Assembly: GCF_001426085.1 (NCBI RefSeq)
Contig: NZ_LMRR01000044.1
Span: 177,898 to 241,897, forward strand
DNA from: Rhodococcus sp. Leaf278
GTDB lineage: Bacteria; Actinomycetota; Actinomycetes; Mycobacteriales; Mycobacteriaceae
Direction of reading: 5' to 3'
DNA: 64,000 nt
The position numbers and the translations under genes were made by a program. Position 1 is the first letter of the stretch, and the number at the start of each line of letters is the position of its first letter. Below the pieces are notes generated by a model. That model ran no database searches. It saw nothing but the letters and a program-made list of their open reading frames with translations, and was not told where the DNA came from. Shown here one piece after another: positions 25,289 through 33,623 of the stretch.

Positions 25289-25924
25289 GTGCACCCTTCA
25301 CAGCGGCGACCCTCCGACGACGAGCTTCTCGATGCGGCGCGTGATGTGTTCGCGGATGTCGGTTATCGGGACGCAAGCGTCGCAGCTATTGCTCGGCGCG
25401 GCGGCACGACGAAGCCGACGCTCTACGCCCACCTGGGTAACAAAGAGTCCATGTATCAGCGGGTGGTCGGCCGCGAGATGATTCTGATGCAGACGTCACT
25501 GTTCTCGGTGTACGACACATTGGATGTCGGAGACGTCGGCTCGGCTGTTCGGGTCGCTGTGACGGCTGGGATGCAGTATGCGGCCCAGCACCCCGCGAGC
25601 TTCGCACTGTTGATGTCGGCAAACGATCCGGGAAGTCCGACAGCGGACATGATCAATGCGGTCTACCGAGAATTCGCGGTTCGCATCGCTCAGTTGATCG
25701 ACCAGACGCTTGCGGCTCGGAACGACTCCGCACGTACTCCCGTCCCCGGTGCCGTGACCCGAACGGTAGCAACGATGGTCGTAGCGACCGGCCTTGAAGC
25801 CGCGCGCTACGCGCTATTGGTCGAAGGCATGGAACCCGTCGACGCCACTGACGTCGTGTCTCGATTCATCTGTGCAGGAATCGAATCCGTGACCGATCCG
25901 GATCCTCAGCTCCCCACTCGGTGA
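25289..25924 (+). CDS. TetR family regulator
   Basis: A 211-residue protein starting at GTG 25289. The helix-turn-helix SVAAIARRGGTTKPTLYAHLGNKESMY is near residue 30, and a TetR C-terminal helical domain with VATMVVATGLEAARYALLVEGM follows. It overlaps the serine hydrolase gene by 19 bp at their 3' ends (convergent). The two genes form the whole content of the segment between the 275-bp direct repeats. It probably regulates the hydrolase through the palindrome at 27321-27338. Weak inverted arms TTCGTT/AACGAA at 25248-25273 precede its own start. Confidence 0.87.
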   Translation: MHPSQRRPSDDELLDAARDVFADVGYRDASVAAIARRGGTTKPTLYAHLGNKESMYQRVVGREMILMQTSLFSVYDTLDVGDVGSAVRVAVTAGMQYAAQHPASFALLMSANDPGSPTADMINAVYREFAVRIAQLIDQTLAARNDSARTPVPGAVTRTVATMVVATGLEAARYALLVEGMEPVDATDVVSRFICAGIESVTDPDPQLPTR

Positions 25925-27282
25925 GGTGTGTCCGAAGAGATGGGAAGACAGGCAAGCAGGAAGCATCCGAAGGGGGTGCCTGCGAGAGGCGCAGCAACCT
26001 CTCCGCCCAGTTGGGAGGCGAGGTCGCCGATGCCCAGCGACCCGAGCACGATATTCGGGTCGAAGAATTCGCCGATGTTGACGTCGTTGTTGGGCGTCGG
26101 TACGTACGGGGCGACGCTGTCGACATAGGGCGGCAGCGCTTGGATCAACTGGCCGAAGAACTCGTGATACAGCTCGCTGTTCGTGCTTGCGCTGATCAGG
26201 GTGGCGAAATCGGGTGAGACGTCACCGAACACGCCGGTCCACGTCACCTGAAGGTCCAGGCTGGGAACGATGAAGTTGTTCTGTTGCAGGAAGCCGACCA
26301 TCGCGTAGGCGTCATCGGGCAGCCCTGCGAGTGGCGTCACGTCCAGGGTCTTCTGAGACGGAAGTGAGGGACCCGTGCAAGGAGACCTGTTGAGCCAGAA
26401 CAGGAATCCGTAGCAGGCGTTGTCCGGTGACGGTGCCCTCAGCTCGTTGATGTAGGCCGAGGAGATGATCCTCTTGCCATTCCAGGTGCCGTCGTTCAGC
26501 ATCAGCATCCCCAATCGAGCGAAGTCGTGGGGAGGCATCAACAGTTTGGCGAACCCATAGGTGTGGCCGGTTCGATCTCGCGCCCAGTAGTAGTCGCGTG
26601 CGGAGATGCCCACGGGGTCGAACAACGTGCGCTGCGCGAACGCTTGCAGATCTTCGCCGACGGCTTTTTCGATCACGTAGGCCAGAAGGTCGGTCCCGCG
26701 TTGGGAGTACTGGAACTGTCCCGGTGCGACGATCGGCAGCTGCAGGGCCTCGCCAGGTGCGTCGATACCCAAGTCCAAACCGCTTGCCAGCGCCTCCGAG
26801 ATGACGGCCTGGGCAAGCCCCGAACTCTGGTTCAGCAGCGCTCGGACGGTGATTGCTCGGTGCGCTTCGTCGCCTTGGCCGAGCGGGAGGTATTGCCCGA
26901 TCGGAGCGTCGACATCGAGCAGACCTTCCGTCACCGCAACGCCGGCGACCATGGCCACGACGCTCTTGGTCGAGCTCCACAGGTGCCAGGGCGTGTTCTC
27001 GGTGATGTTGTTCGCGGGCCCTTCTCCGACCAGGCAGTTGTTCTTGAAGATCTGGATGTTGGTCCGCAGACGCGAAGACGCGAAGTCCACTGCTCGCTGC
27101 AGAGCCGCGCTGTCCATGCCGACTTCCGCTGCCGTCGCGCGCTCGAACCCCGAGGACGGAGTTGATGGCGCACTACATACCCGGGCCTCGGCGGCAGCAA
27201 CAGGAGGAGACGCGTTTGCAGGTATCCCGCACAGCACCGTCAGGGTGACGGCGGTCAGGAACGTGGATGCAGCGCGCAACAT
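25906..27282 (-). CDS. Secreted beta-lactamase-family serine hydrolase
   Basis: A 458-residue exported protein starting at ATG 27282, with a Sec signal peptide (residues 1-24, ending ANA). The catalytic SxxK is SSTKSVVAMVAG near residue 104, and the Tyr motif is QYSQRGTD near residue 196, as in class C beta-lactamase/DD-peptidase/esterase folds. The C-terminal 130 residues are an extra region without known motifs. Substrate may be an ester or peptide; beta-lactam hydrolysis should not be assumed. A perfect 18-bp palindrome lies 39 bp upstream. Confidence 0.86.
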   Translation of the reverse strand: MLRAASTFLTAVTLTVLCGIPANASPPVAAAEARVCSAPSTPSSGFERATAAEVGMDSAALQRAVDFASSRLRTNIQIFKNNCLVGEGPANNITENTPWHLWSSTKSVVAMVAGVAVTEGLLDVDAPIGQYLPLGQGDEAHRAITVRALLNQSSGLAQAVISEALASGLDLGIDAPGEALQLPIVAPGQFQYSQRGTDLLAYVIEKAVGEDLQAFAQRTLFDPVGISARDYYWARDRTGHTYGFAKLLMPPHDFARLGMLMLNDGTWNGKRIISSAYINELRAPSPDNACYGFLFWLNRSPCTGPSLPSQKTLDVTPLAGLPDDAYAMVGFLQQNNFIVPSLDLQVTWTGVFGDVSPDFATLISASTNSELYHEFFGQLIQALPPYVDSVAPYVPTPNNDVNIGEFFDPNIVLGSLGIGDLASQLGGEVAAPLAGTPFGCFLLACLPISSDTPHRVGS

Positions 27283-27320
27283 GATGCTCGACTCTGTAGA
27301 GGTGACACGTCAGGGCCGGG

Positions 27321-27338
27321 CTTTACCGGCCGGTAAAG
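27321..27338. promoter_or_regulatory. Perfect 18-bp palindrome upstream of the serine hydrolase gene
   Basis: CTTTACCGGCCGGTAAAG is a perfect palindrome 39-56 bp upstream of the serine hydrolase start codon. Its size and position suit a TetR dimer overlapping the promoter, and the cassette encodes a TetR protein. Confidence 0.72.
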
Positions 27339-27423
27339 ATGTATCAGATCGACGGCCGTTGCGCAGGGGTTTCGTTCAGATCTCGTGGGCGTGCGGTAGG
27401 TCCTGACAATGCGCGTGACGACC

Positions 27424-27699
27424 CCGGACCTGAGGGTTCAGTATCGAGTCGAATGTGCGGGATGCCGCGTATGGGGAGCGATCGTGAACCGTGAGGTCCG
27501 CTCGCCGGGCTGGGTAACCTCACACCCCTCTTACGAGGTGCGCGCCCCTTCTATGACTTGAACTCGGGCGCGCGGTCGGGAAAAAGGGTGTGAGGTCCCG
27601 AATCCGAACCTTCAGCAGAGCCTACGAACCCCGCACCACGTCGTATGCCGGCTTTGCGCTGAAGTCCGAGCGCAGCAGTCCGTAGTTCTGTTCCGAGTC
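27424..27699 (+). repeat. Right copy of the 275-bp direct repeat
   Basis: This matches 24971-25245 in the same orientation with about 16-18 differences and one extra base. It covers the last 78 bases of the intact glycoside hydrolase gene plus about 198 bp of DNA downstream of its stop codon (27622-27624). The same nested inverted repeats are present at 27517-27596. The 339-bp gap 27283-27621 otherwise holds only the 18-bp palindrome. Confidence 0.9.
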
Positions 27700-28650
27700 G
27701 GCGGGGTCGGTTCCCGAGTCACGCAGCGAATGCACGAATACCGGGCCCACGTACGGCAGTGACGACGCCTTGGCCAGGCTCGAGCCGATGATCGCAGCCT
27801 GGGCGTCCTCGGTGACGGCCATCGGGCCGTTGCCGGTAGGAGCGCCCAGTTCGGTGATCCAGATCTTCTTGCCGCCGTCGCCATTGGCCGCCATGGTGCC
27901 GTAGGCCTGATCGACCTGTGCCCATTGACCGTTGGGATCGTTCTCGACGGTGAAGGGGAACGTATACGGATGCAGCGCAACGGCATCCATGAATCCGCCC
28001 GCTCCGGCTGCGTACATCTGCTGCAGGAAGGTCACCGGCGCAACGGTCCAGGCTCCGAAGTTCACGGTGGTGGCCAACCCGGCGCTGAGCACGGTGGCTC
28101 CGGCGTCGGCGTTGTGGATCGCGGGATACGCGGCGCGCAACAGGCCGGTGTAGCGGGCAGCGTCGACGGGCGCGAAGAAGGTGGGGATGTTGGGCTCGTT
28201 CCACACCTCGTAGCTGTCGACGCGATCGCCGAGGTGCGCCGCAGCGGCACCGGCGAATGCACCGAAGGTGTTGGGATCCAACGGAACTGCACCAGGCAGC
28301 GGGGAGGCAATGCCGCCCTGCGCCCATCCGGGGGTTCCGCCCAGCACGGCCAGTACCGAATAACCCTGTGCCGTCGCGGCATTGATCACGCGATCGGTGT
28401 TGCCCCAGTCGAACACTCCCGGTGCCGTCTCGATGGCCGCCCAGTTCACGACCACCCGCACCCACGAGGCACCGATCTCGCGTCCGGCCCCGAGCTCGTT
28501 GTTCAGCGTGGCGTCGTCGAGCGTCAGGAACGGCGCTCCGCCCGTGAAGCCGAGACCCGCCGGTGGTGCTGCATTCGCGACCGGTGACGAGAGTCCGACG
28601 GCAATTGCGGCGGCTGCGGCCACGGTGAGCAGACGTGAGCGGAGGGTCAT
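27622..28650 (-). CDS. Secreted clan GH-A glycoside hydrolase (GH39/cellulase-like)
   Basis: A 342-residue exported enzyme with a signal peptide ending in VANAAP. The acid/base Glu is in YEVWNEPN (near residue 145) and the likely nucleophile Glu in IWITELGAP (near residue 256), the hallmark pair of clan GH-A retaining enzymes such as PslG-like endoglycosidases. I use ATG 28650 because AGGA lies 8 nt upstream; ATG 28659 overlaps the preceding stop as ATGA and is possible. It is the last gene of the minus-strand polysaccharide operon and probably trims the exported polymer. It is a shorter paralogue of 36179-37663. Confidence 0.87.
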   Translation of the reverse strand: MTLRSRLLTVAAAAAIAVGLSSPVANAAPPAGLGFTGGAPFLTLDDATLNNELGAGREIGASWVRVVVNWAAIETAPGVFDWGNTDRVINAATAQGYSVLAVLGGTPGWAQGGIASPLPGAVPLDPNTFGAFAGAAAAHLGDRVDSYEVWNEPNIPTFFAPVDAARYTGLLRAAYPAIHNADAGATVLSAGLATTVNFGAWTVAPVTFLQQMYAAGAGGFMDAVALHPYTFPFTVENDPNGQWAQVDQAYGTMAANGDGGKKIWITELGAPTGNGPMAVTEDAQAAIIGSSLAKASSLPYVGPVFVHSLRDSGTDPADSEQNYGLLRSDFSAKPAYDVVRGS

Positions 28651-28655
28651 GGCGA

Positions 28656-29771
28656 TCATCCTAAGGTGCGTGTCAGCGGAGCACCGATCAGTGACTCCAC
28701 GGTGGAGTGAGGGATGCGATCGTGCCAACGTGCGGTGTTCAGTTCGTAGATGCGTTCGCCCGCCTTGACGGCTGCGGTGCGATCGAGCAGGTAGCGACGG
28801 CATTCGGCGACGAACTGCTCCTTGTCGTCGAAGGTGGGCAGCTCGAAAATCGAGTCGAGGGATCCCACGGCCGCGGAGGTTCCGACGACGGGCAGGCCCT
28901 TGCTCGCGGCGTCGAGGATCTTGACGCGTACGCCGCCGCCGGTGGCGACGGGTGCGATGAGAGCGCGGCAGGTGCCGAGGAACTCCTGCAGATCGTCGAC
29001 GAAGCCCAGGTCGCGCACTCCGGCCGGATAGACGGGATCCTTGGCGCCCGGGGCCTTCGCGCCGATGATGCACAGCTCGGCACCGTCGATGCCCGCGGAG
29101 ATCTCCGGCCAGTACTCCAGCGCGATCTTGAAGGCCTCCTGGTTCGGCGGCCAGTCACGAGTGCCCATGAACACCAGCCGTTTCGCGGTCTCCGCCAGAT
29201 TCAGCTGCGGCGCGGGTTCGAGGGTGAGGTCGATCCAGCGAGCGTCACGCACACCGTTGTCTCGGTACATCTGCGCCTCGTCGGCGTCGTACGTCCCGAC
29301 GGCATCTGCCGCGCGCGCGACGCGAATCTCGTCACGCAGGATGCGCGGTGCCTCGATGCGGCCGATCAACCCGCGCGTCACCTTCCACACCTGCGATTCG
29401 GTGTTGACAGTGTTGATCGCAAATGGTGACCCCAGTTTGGTCGAACGTAGAAACGACTCGGCCATGTAACTGTGTTCGGCCACATACACATCCGAGGTGG
29501 AGGCGTCGATGGCATCACGGAAGGCGTCGACGTCGTAGCGCCCGTGCACGACCGAGCGGGTCGGCCGTAAAGACTTTGTCAGCAACCCCACATCGACTTT
29601 CGGCTTGGGGACGCGGACGACGTCGGGAGCTACACCGGTCTCCTTGGACAGGCAGATCGAGCGCACCTCGAATGCCTCACGGGCCAGCTGCATCATCAAA
29701 CGAGATAATGCGATGTCGCCACCGTGTTCGGTGACTGGGTCTTTGGACAGCAGGAAAGTCGCGCGTCTCAT
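28656..29771 (-). CDS. Glycosyltransferase family 4-like
   Basis: A 371-residue GT-B glycosyltransferase starting at ATG 29771. The C-terminal half has RLVFMGTRDWPPNQEAFKIAL and APVATGGGVRVKILDAASKGLPVV, the nucleotide-sugar binding blocks of group 1 transferases with a variant E-x7-E region. It overlaps the flippase gene by 4 bp and ends 5 bp before the glycoside hydrolase start. It adds one sugar to the lipid-linked repeat unit at the cytoplasmic face. Donor and acceptor are not deducible. Confidence 0.85.
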   Translation of the reverse strand: MRRATFLLSKDPVTEHGGDIALSRLMMQLAREAFEVRSICLSKETGVAPDVVRVPKPKVDVGLLTKSLRPTRSVVHGRYDVDAFRDAIDASTSDVYVAEHSYMAESFLRSTKLGSPFAINTVNTESQVWKVTRGLIGRIEAPRILRDEIRVARAADAVGTYDADEAQMYRDNGVRDARWIDLTLEPAPQLNLAETAKRLVFMGTRDWPPNQEAFKIALEYWPEISAGIDGAELCIIGAKAPGAKDPVYPAGVRDLGFVDDLQEFLGTCRALIAPVATGGGVRVKILDAASKGLPVVGTSAAVGSLDSIFELPTFDDKEQFVAECRRYLLDRTAAVKAGERIYELNTARWHDRIPHSTVESLIGAPLTRTLG

Positions 29772-30913
29772 TGCGATACCTCTTCTTTCACCGGACGGCG
29801 ATACAGGGCGCGCATGAACCAGACGAGGAGCACGGCATCGGTGATGACCGATGCCACGGCTGCGCCGACGGCACCGAAGGGGAACAGGCACAGCACGAGC
29901 ACCATCTTCAGCGGTGCGAGCGTCGCGGCAGCCAGCACCCGCGTGCGGTCGCGATGCTGGAGGTACAGCACGGTGGTGAACACGTGGTTCATCACCCGCA
30001 TCACCACGAATAGGGACATCACCACCAGAGCGCCGGCAACCTGCGGGGATGCCGGAGTGAAGAACAGTACGAGCCCGGCTGCCAACAGTAGAGATCCAGC
30101 GGCAGCGCCGAGAATGGCCGTGTGCTTCAGGGCCGGACCGGCACTGACCAATCCGTCTGCTGCGCGGAGCTTCTCGTGGAAGGTGTTGCCGAAGGCCTGG
30201 CCGATGAAGGCCACGGCCCAGGCTGTCACGGCAGCGACGGAGTAGTAACCGGCGATCGTGGAGTCGGTGAGGAAGCCGAGCAGCAGTACGTCGCCCTGGA
30301 TGTAGACCGCGTTGGCGAGGTTCTCCGAGAACAGCATCGACATCTCGCGACACGATCCGGGGACACGCGGTGCCGCGACCCGGGTCTGCAGCGCGGCCAG
30401 CAGCGCGATGACGAAATACGGTGCCGCGTAGAGCAAGCTGGCCGTCGTCAGCGACGGGTCGGGAACGGCGAACAGATACGCGGTCGCCAGCGCGATGGAT
30501 GTCGCCTGTCGAGTGGTGTCCAGGCGCTGCGTCAGATCAGGACGGCCGTCGCGCAATGCTCTGCTCTTGTAGGCATTGAAGACCAACTCGCCGCCGCCGA
30601 TGACGAGAGCGAACCAGGCGATGTAGCTCACCGGCAGCAGACAGAGCCCGCCGACGATCAGTACCGCACCGGCCAGTACCCGGGTGGTGCGCTCGCCCAG
30701 AAACTCTCGCTCGGTCACCCGGATGGAACGGACGGTGAACGGGTGATCCAGTGGCGCTGCGACTATCGCGGCGAGCGCGAAGGCCATGGCGTATTGACCG
30801 TAGTCACTGATCCCGAGCTTGGCGATCAGCGCGACGGTCCACAGCAGACCGATGCCGCGTCCGCCGTAGGTCCACAGGGCGGCGACCCCGGCCTTGATCA
30901 GATTGCCGTTCAT
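29768..30913 (-). CDS. Wzx-type polysaccharide flippase
   Basis: A 381-residue membrane protein starting at ATG 30913 with ten to twelve hydrophobic segments and few charged loops. The N-terminal GVAALWTYGGRGIGLLWTVALIAKLG is typical of polysaccharide exporters of the MOP superfamily. It overlaps both neighbouring glycosyltransferase genes by 4 bp (ATGA). It should flip the undecaprenyl-linked repeat unit of pathway A across the membrane. A second flippase for pathway B is at 61083. Confidence 0.85.
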   Translation of the reverse strand: MNGNLIKAGVAALWTYGGRGIGLLWTVALIAKLGISDYGQYAMAFALAAIVAAPLDHPFTVRSIRVTEREFLGERTTRVLAGAVLIVGGLCLLPVSYIAWFALVIGGGELVFNAYKSRALRDGRPDLTQRLDTTRQATSIALATAYLFAVPDPSLTTASLLYAAPYFVIALLAALQTRVAAPRVPGSCREMSMLFSENLANAVYIQGDVLLLGFLTDSTIAGYYSVAAVTAWAVAFIGQAFGNTFHEKLRAADGLVSAGPALKHTAILGAAAGSLLLAAGLVLFFTPASPQVAGALVVMSLFVVMRVMNHVFTTVLYLQHRDRTRVLAAATLAPLKMVLVLCLFPFGAVGAAVASVITDAVLLVWFMRALYRRPVKEEVSQ

Positions 30914-31977
30914 TTCGACCACACAGACACAAAACTCTCGGCAACCAGGTGTGGAGCGTTGGCGCTGCGCAGGGTCTCCACTTCCTGGCGGAGTCGGGTC
31001 AGCTGTTCCCGATCGGTGACGAGCCGAGCGGTGGCGTCGGCGATCTCGACGGTTCCGCCGGCGACAACCAGTGCACCGCCATCGGTTTCGGAGAGCGCAC
31101 CTTCTTCGAGGCACACAACCGGAGTTTGGTAGGCGATGGCACGGCTCACCGAACCGGAGGCGGGGAAGGCGTCGCCGTAGATGGATCGCTTGCCGTAGGG
31201 CACTACGAGTGCGCGGATGGAGGCGAAGAAGGCGTCCTCTTCGGGTCCGTTCACTTCGCCGAGAATCTCGACGCCGTCCACGGGGTCGAGCTGTTCGGTC
31301 CCGCGTCCGGCGATGCGAATTGCGATCTCGCTGGGCAAGCGATCGCGAAGCTGCTGGAGCTGATCGAATCCTTTACCGCGATAGACGAATCCGAACAGTC
31401 CCACGGCGAGGGGCCGATCCTCGGCCGGCGTGATGTCGGGGCGTTCGGGGACGAAGTGCATCACGGCCTCTGCCGTCACGGCGGGGTAGCTGCGTTCCAG
31501 GGAGTCGGAACCGGAGCGGGTGAGCGCGAACAGTGTTCGACGTCCGACGACGGCCCGTTCCAGTCGGCGCCACGCGGCGCGTAGTGGGTAGTGCAGGCCG
31601 TGGTTGAGCACCTTCTTGCCGGCCAGGAACTTGGTGCGGGCGGGCCACCAGACGATGCCGGGTGGGTCGTGCACGGTCGCGGTCACCAGCGGGTTGCCGG
31701 TGAGACGTGCGGTTGCCCAGAACGGCATCACCGAGCCGCCGCTGAGTTCGCAGTGCACGATGGTCCTGCCCGGGTCGGCGTCGACGAGCTCCTGTATTGC
31801 CCTGCGGTGCCGCAGAATGTCTCGTACCGAGTGTGACCCCGGTCCGTCATGGCGATACTCGATCACCTCGCCGAAGTGGGGACGCACAGCGTCGGCGAAA
31901 TCGTCGGCGTAGTCGCCTACCCCGCCCACTCCGGATCGAGGGGCGAGGTAGACGAGTCGGCAGTCGCGCAGGATCAC
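30910..31977 (-). CDS. Glycosyltransferase (GT4-like)
   Basis: A 355-residue GT-B protein starting at GTG 31977. It begins with CRLVYLAPRSGVGGVGDYADDF, the glycine loop of group 1 transferases. LAVGLFGFVYRGKGFDQL lies near residue 200 and YGDAFPASGSVSRAIAYQTPVVC near residue 280 at the donor-binding site. It overlaps the flippase start by 4 bp. A gap of 69 bp separates it from the acyltransferase gene upstream. It is one of three transferases in this operon. Confidence 0.83.
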   Translation of the reverse strand: MILRDCRLVYLAPRSGVGGVGDYADDFADAVRPHFGEVIEYRHDGPGSHSVRDILRHRRAIQELVDADPGRTIVHCELSGGSVMPFWATARLTGNPLVTATVHDPPGIVWWPARTKFLAGKKVLNHGLHYPLRAAWRRLERAVVGRRTLFALTRSGSDSLERSYPAVTAEAVMHFVPERPDITPAEDRPLAVGLFGFVYRGKGFDQLQQLRDRLPSEIAIRIAGRGTEQLDPVDGVEILGEVNGPEEDAFFASIRALVVPYGKRSIYGDAFPASGSVSRAIAYQTPVVCLEEGALSETDGGALVVAGGTVEIADATARLVTDREQLTRLRQEVETLRSANAPHLVAESFVSVWSK

Positions 31978-32046
31978 CTTCTCGAGGCTCCCTTCGGTCG
32001 TGCACGGAAGTTCGTAGTGGGCTACGAAGTTCCATGCACATGGGGG

Positions 32047-32652
32047 TCAGTAGAAGAGCGGCCGATACTTAGGGCGGTAGGCAAGGGCTTTGGGATCGCG
32101 CATCGCGCGCACCTTGGCCGGCACTCCGGCAACCACTTCGAGCTCGCCCACATCCCCGCGCACCATGGAGCAACCACCGACAACCGCGCCACGGCCGAGG
32201 GTCACCCCACTGAGAAGTGTGCTGCGACTGGCGATCCACACATAGTCGCCGATGACGCAGGGCTCGAGGATCGGGGTGAACTCCGGCGAATTGTGATCGT
32301 GGTAGCCGCCGATGATGTGGGTGTCACTGGCGATGACGACATTGCTGCCGATCGTGATGCCTCCGCGGGCGTCGAGCATGCAGCGGAATCCGATGGAGCA
32401 TGCGTCGCCGATGGTGAGGCCCTCGGGATCGAGGATGGTGGTGCCGCGGAAGATCGAGACGTCCTTGCCGATCGTCGCTCCGAACGCGCGCAGGAAGTTC
32501 TGCCGAATCCAGTGTGACGGAATGAAAGTCACGAACATATTGAACCCGAGGGTGCCGACGCGGTTGCGCAGCTTCCGCTTGAACGTGATGTCCTGCATCT
32601 TGTAGTTGGACACGTCGTAGATCTCGCCCACAGGCCGTTCCACCGCTGTCAT
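32047..32652 (-). CDS. Left-handed beta-helix O-acyltransferase
   Basis: A 201-residue WcaF/NodL-like acetyltransferase. Hexapeptide repeats run from about residue 60 to 185 (for example TIGKDVSIFRGTTILD and VIGDYVWIASRSTLLSGVTLG), and the HDHNSPEF loop holds the candidate catalytic His. It transfers an acetyl or related acyl group from acetyl-CoA to a sugar hydroxyl. It overlaps the GMD-like gene upstream by 4 bp. It is the first of several acyl-modifying genes in the locus. Confidence 0.86.
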   Translation of the reverse strand: MTAVERPVGEIYDVSNYKMQDITFKRKLRNRVGTLGFNMFVTFIPSHWIRQNFLRAFGATIGKDVSIFRGTTILDPEGLTIGDACSIGFRCMLDARGGITIGSNVVIASDTHIIGGYHDHNSPEFTPILEPCVIGDYVWIASRSTLLSGVTLGRGAVVGGCSMVRGDVGELEVVAGVPAKVRAMRDPKALAYRPKYRPLFY

Positions 32653-33623
32653 GCTGCCATCTCCTCGGTCATGTCGAACTCGACCATCGCCTTGACGATC
32701 TGATCGAAGTCCTTGGTCGGTGCCCAGCCCAACAGGTTCCGGGCTTTGGTGGCGTCGCCGACCATTCTTGCCGAGTCGACGGGTCTGAGCATCTCGGAGT
32801 CGCTCTGGACGTGATCACGCCAGTTGTCGATCCCCACTGCCTCGAACGCGGTGGCGACGAAATCCGCCACACTGTGCGCCTCGCCGGTGGCGACGACAAA
32901 ATCGTCACCCTTGCCGTAGTCGGCCATCGCTGCAATCGCCTCGACGTAGTCCGGTGCCCAGCCCCAATCGCGTACCGAGGCGAGGTTGCCGAGTTCGAGT
33001 GTGTCGAGGGTTCCGCGGGAGATGGCCGCGGCCGCCTTGGTGATCTTGCGGGTCACGAAGGTCTCCGGTCGTCGCGGCGATTCGTGGTTGAACAGGACGG
33101 CATTGGTGGCCTCGAGGCCGCGGGATCGGTAGACCTGAACCATGTTGTGACTCAGTGCCTTCGATACTCCGTAGGGCGAGGTCGGAGCAATCGGCGTGTC
33201 TTCGTTCTGCCGCGGTACTCCGGATCCGGCGAAGATCTCGGCACTGGACGCGTTGACCACCATGATCCGCCTGCCCGACGCCTCCTGCTGGGTGAAGCAG
33301 GCGTCGAGTAGCGCAGCTGCCGAGAGTCCGTTGACCTGCGTGGTGAGGACCGGGTCGTTCCACGATCGCCACACCGACGAGATGCCGGCGAGGTGAAAGA
33401 CGTAATCGGGCTCGATGTCGCGAATCAGAACTCGAGCAACTCCGGGTTTGCTGATGTCGACTCGGTGTTGCGCGACGTGCGGGTTGACTGTGCCGTCGTT
33501 ACCACCTGGCTTGGCCACACCGTGGAGGACCCAACCGCGTTCGAGCAGCAGTTCGGCGAGGTAGCTACCGTCCTGGCCTGCCACTCCGGTGATCAGCGCG
33601 GTCGGGCGGTGCCCGGTGTTCAC
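32649..33623 (-). CDS. GMD-like NAD-dependent epimerase/reductase
   Basis: A 324-residue extended SDR protein. It has the NAD motif TGVAGQDGSYLAELLLERG (residues 13-31), SPYGVSK with the catalytic Tyr/Lys near residue 148, and LFNHESPRRPETFVTRKI near residue 175, a signature otherwise seen in GDP-mannose 4,6-dehydratase. As the adjacent gene encodes a fuller GMD, this one may be the second enzyme, reducing GDP-4-keto-6-deoxymannose to GDP-rhamnose or a related sugar (RMD type), or a second dehydratase. The overlap with both neighbours is 4 bp. Confidence 0.78.
   Translation of the reverse strand: MNTGHRPTALITGVAGQDGSYLAELLLERGWVLHGVAKPGGNDGTVNPHVAQHRVDISKPGVARVLIRDIEPDYVFHLAGISSVWRSWNDPVLTTQVNGLSAAALLDACFTQQEASGRRIMVVNASSAEIFAGSGVPRQNEDTPIAPTSPYGVSKALSHNMVQVYRSRGLEATNAVLFNHESPRRPETFVTRKITKAAAAISRGTLDTLELGNLASVRDWGWAPDYVEAIAAMADYGKGDDFVVATGEAHSVADFVATAFEAVGIDNWRDHVQSDSEMLRPVDSARMVGDATKARNLLGWAPTKDFDQIVKAMVEFDMTEEMAA

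Noticed and set aside
25906..27282. Beta-lactamase resistance gene
   Set aside because: The SxxK and Tyr motifs show the fold only; the family is dominated by esterases and peptidases, and the long C-terminal part is unlike class C beta-lactamases.
24971..27699. Repeat-bounded segment as an insertion sequence or integron
   Set aside because: No transposase, integrase or terminal inverted repeats are present; the repeats contain gene sequence.
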